Of a stretch of 35,352 bases of DNA, positions 32,641 through 35,352 are shown piece by piece. The notes below the pieces were generated by a model. That model saw nothing but the letters and a program-made list of their open reading frames with translations. It did not search any database and was not told the origin of the DNA. Position numbers and translations under genes: made by a program. Each line of letters opens with the position of its first letter. Position 1 is the stretch's first letter. Origin of the DNA: Silene noctiflora (Eukaryota; Streptophyta; Magnoliopsida; Caryophyllales; Caryophyllaceae); the NCBI GenBank assembly GCA_009801015.1, contig VHZZ01000001.1, positions 1,210,950 to 1,246,301 of the forward strand. The letters are read 5' to 3'.

Positions 32641-35352
32641 TTGTTGGTTACAAATAGTGAGAGGAGTGAAAACAAAAAAATTAAAATAAAAAGGCATTTT
32701 TTAATGACACTTTTTAAAAAAAAATTAAAATTTAAAATACCACTTCAAATTATCTATCAAAAATTAAATTTGTTAGGGTGTAGGAAATGGTTTAGTTGTT
32801 TATTAGGTTTACGATTGTATGGAAGCGGTTTGGTACGAGATTACTGTTTTGGATATGGATATAAACAACGTAAGTTACAAATACACACGAGACTAAATTA
32901 TATGATATGAGCTTTGGATGATGCCAAGCGTGGCTCGGTCTTTGCTTATATGGACTCGAGATTAGTGGAAGGAATTCTTTCTCTCGACTTAGACTTAAAA
33001 ACAAGAACAAACATAATTTCGGAGATTCTGAGGAAAGCCCCTTTGATGCCTAAGTCGGGTTCTCTTTAGATCACTTAGGCCGACCTTGGTCCCTCGTTAG
33101 GAGTGACCTTAGGCCGGCTTCTGTAGTGAGAAAAAGTTTTTAGAAAGTGGGAAATTAGGTTAGAACTTGAGTTATCGTGCTCCATGAACAATAATCCTTG
33201 TTTAGAGGTTGAATGATGAGGATCTCGAGGTGTTTACGTGGCTGATTTCACGTAATCCTATCCTCATTTGACGTTATGGTGCCAAGGCATGTCACTAAGC
33301 CGACAACTTTCCTCCCCTTGGCCCTAGCCTTGGTCGGCCTGACGCCGACCAGATGACTGGGGAAGTGTTGGGTCGACTTGTATTGCCCTTCCGGGTGTAG
33401 TCGGTGTCTATCTGAGCATAGACTTTCATATCCAAGCTCGGGCATGCATGTTGGATCATGGAGCGTTCCGTTGTTAGGTCTCACTAAGGAATTTGGCTGT
33501 AAATTCTTGTCACATCAATTACGATTTGTTGAGTTGTAATGTGTAAGCTTGGTAAAAGATAGTGATTTATTTGGTATAGATATGTAATTTTGCTCGGTGA
33601 ATGTTCACTTGGTGAAAATTGAAAAGATAGTAAATATCTAATTAGTTTAGGTACTATTGTTAATACTTAATAGTTAGTTATGTTGGTTCGGATTAGTTTT
33701 ATTGAATGGTGTCAGACTATATACTAATATGAAATTCGATAATATTTTATGGGTAAGATCAAACTAAGAAAAGGTGCATACGAGTACTTTTTAATCTGTC
33801 ACAATCATTTATTTATATTAGTTTTAGCAAAGAGACTCTTATTAAGGAGATTTAATTGTTTATTGTTAGTTGATAACAATTAACAAGTGAACTTATTAAA
33901 AATAAATGGAGCATTACAATAACTTATATATATTAACACAAATTCATACTTAAAATAAAGTTAAACAAATAACCGAACGCCTAAGCGAACGAATGAACGT
34001 CGAAGACAAAAACACAAGAAAATAAAATTGGAGTAAAGTCTCTAGTCTATTATTTACATATATAAATTATCTCTTTACCATAATTTTCTAATTCAATTCC
34101 AAAATGAACATAAATCAATCTTAGTCACATTCATTCAAGTTTTCAGATATTTATCACTTTAATTTGTCACCTTCAATAACTTCGAGTGATGTATCATTTG
34201 CTTTATGGCAACATGTTATACAAGATGGATTCTAATTTCTAAAGTCTTTATAATAACCAGATTGAAATAGGACTAAAATTTGGGAGAAACGGTCTTTTAA
34301 TAAGTTATAGAGATAACAATCTTTCGTATCCTTTTATTTGCATTTCGTGATCCTTTTGTTGTTGATCGTGAGATAGTAATTTCATATCTATTTACATAAT
34401 AAGTGTACCCGTTTTATCTTTAATTATAATTTGTACTTATTTTATTATTTTTAGTACCACTTTTTCTTAAATTTGTAAAATAATCTCTCAATATATACTT
34501 ATTGAGAGACCGACTTTTAAAACACATACTCTTGAAATAGATGTTGCCAAAGATCAAAAGATCATTCATGAAAGTCATAGCACTACTTCTCTAGGAAGAC
34601 TCGTGTCAAACAAGATTACAAGATGGTGGTAGTGTAGGTAGAGTCAAGATCCTTTTTATTTCTTAAAAGAAAGTAAGAAATGGATGATCTGTTTTTTTTA
34701 ACGGACCGGATTATATTCTAGCGTTATTCAATGGCTCTAAGTTTATACATGAAAATAAAGAGATGATAGGGATAGAATAAAAAACAATTATTATATGATT
34801 CTTAGAGAGGAAATGGAGAGAAAAGAAATAAAGAAGATCCTTATGCCCGTAAGGATGTCTTCACGCAGATGAAGTTTAGACCATCCTCAACAATGAGGAA
34901 TGGACTGCGCGAGGTATGAGAAATGCTCCTTGATCAAGCTCCATCCATGAGTATGTATTCTCAAAATGTTGAGGAAAACAACACGGCGCGAAAAGTCGCT
35001 GAATGAAACGAGTTGCTTGTTACACTGCAAATCAGTACTATTTCATTTTTTTAATATGTAAAAGTTGTTTTCTACTGCACAATCACTACTTTTTGATTTT
35101 TTTAATAAGATATAGGCACAATCTACAAGGCTACTACGTTTATTGCCGTGAATGTCTACTTTTTTATTAATTATTTTGTTATCAAATTTTGATTTTGCCT
35201 AATAATTTATACGGAAAATTCACGTGGTACCTCTGAACATTACCACTTTTCACATGGTACCCAATATTTTAAGTTTGAGTACATTGGACCCTCTACATTT
35301 CATTTTCATGCATAATGTGCCATTTTTGTCGCTATAAAAAAATTAATTGAGC
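32641..35352. other. gene-free intergenic region
   Basis: No supported gene. Most is AT-rich. A less AT-rich island at about 33030-33490 (words such as AGGCCGAC and GGTCGGCCTGACGCCGACCA) looks like an unclassified dispersed-repeat fossil; no coding domain or clear ends were found. At 35213-35300 ATTCACGTGGTACC...CACATGGTACCC resembles the end of a common plant DNA repeat that would continue beyond the window. Confidence 0.5.
33030..33490. repeat. GC-richer island, possible unclassified repeat fossil
   Basis: Composition is clearly less AT-rich than its surroundings and it holds a short palindrome, GGTCGGCCTGACGCCGACC (33332-33350), plus repeated AGGCCG words at 33078 and 33112. No protein domain, terminal repeat pair or target duplication could be recognised, so the origin is unknown. 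Confidence 0.3.

Noticed and set aside
33248-33484. 78-codon minus-strand frame
   Set aside because: It lies in an unclassified repeat-like island and shows no recognisable motif.
35205-35352. Possible terminal part of a Mutator-like or other DNA element (GTGGTACC words)
   Set aside because: Only one end is inside the window, so neither the inverted end nor a target duplication can be tested.
1-35352. A novel gene cluster, CRISPR-like array, RNA gene or intact retroelement
   Set aside because: The five genes are ordinary plant genes without a shared pathway; no regular spacer array, tRNA or rRNA signature, long terminal repeat pair or polymerase domain was seen on either strand.

Overview
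The window is nuclear DNA of a flowering plant, most likely a eudicot. The genes have many introns with GT..AG borders in AT-rich DNA, and the proteins match plant-only or plant-type families: a lectin-receptor-kinase S.2-type tandem kinase, the KRP class of CDK inhibitors, and plant RPN2. The intergenic DNA is full of short non-autonomous DNA transposons. Their style (short CTGAACT, CGGGTC and GCCCAGCCC words) suggests Caryophyllales, but that placement is a guess.

Layout. 1-4300: gene-free, with small tandem repeats and several MITE-like elements, among them a 163 bp hAT-type element with 8 bp target duplications. 4309-6828 (+): single-exon tandem-kinase protein whose second kinase domain has lost its catalytic residues. 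7876-17536 (+): 14-exon DUF185/NDUFAF7-like methyltransferase, 448 aa, probably mitochondrial. 18779-26146 (-): 13-exon RPN2, the large base subunit of the 26S proteasome regulatory particle, 1001 aa, convergent with the methyltransferase gene. 26147-28417: divergent intergenic space with two GC-rich word-repeat elements, one with perfect 8 bp target duplications. 28418-28996 (+): 3-exon tail-anchored cytochrome b5. 30637-32356 (-): 3-exon Kip-related CDK inhibitor (KRP/ICK). 32357-35352: gene-free. All five genes appear complete. They are housekeeping and signalling genes with no obvious shared pathway; this is ordinary plant euchromatin, not a gene cluster.

Exon borders were derived by hand from reading frame, splice consensus and remembered family sequence. 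Each set sums to an uninterrupted frame.

The most unusual structure is intron 2 of the methyltransferase gene. The last bases of the intron and the first half of exon 3 have been copied several times in tandem, leaving a row of decayed decoy exons with their own splice acceptors before and after the real exon. Second is a set of three intergenic elements with similar ends (TAG..TG.CAA..CGGG), each filled with its own GC-rich hexamer-like word. Third is a three-unit plant telomere repeat used as coding sequence in the KRP gene. No intact retroelement, virus-like element, CRISPR array or RNA gene was recognised.
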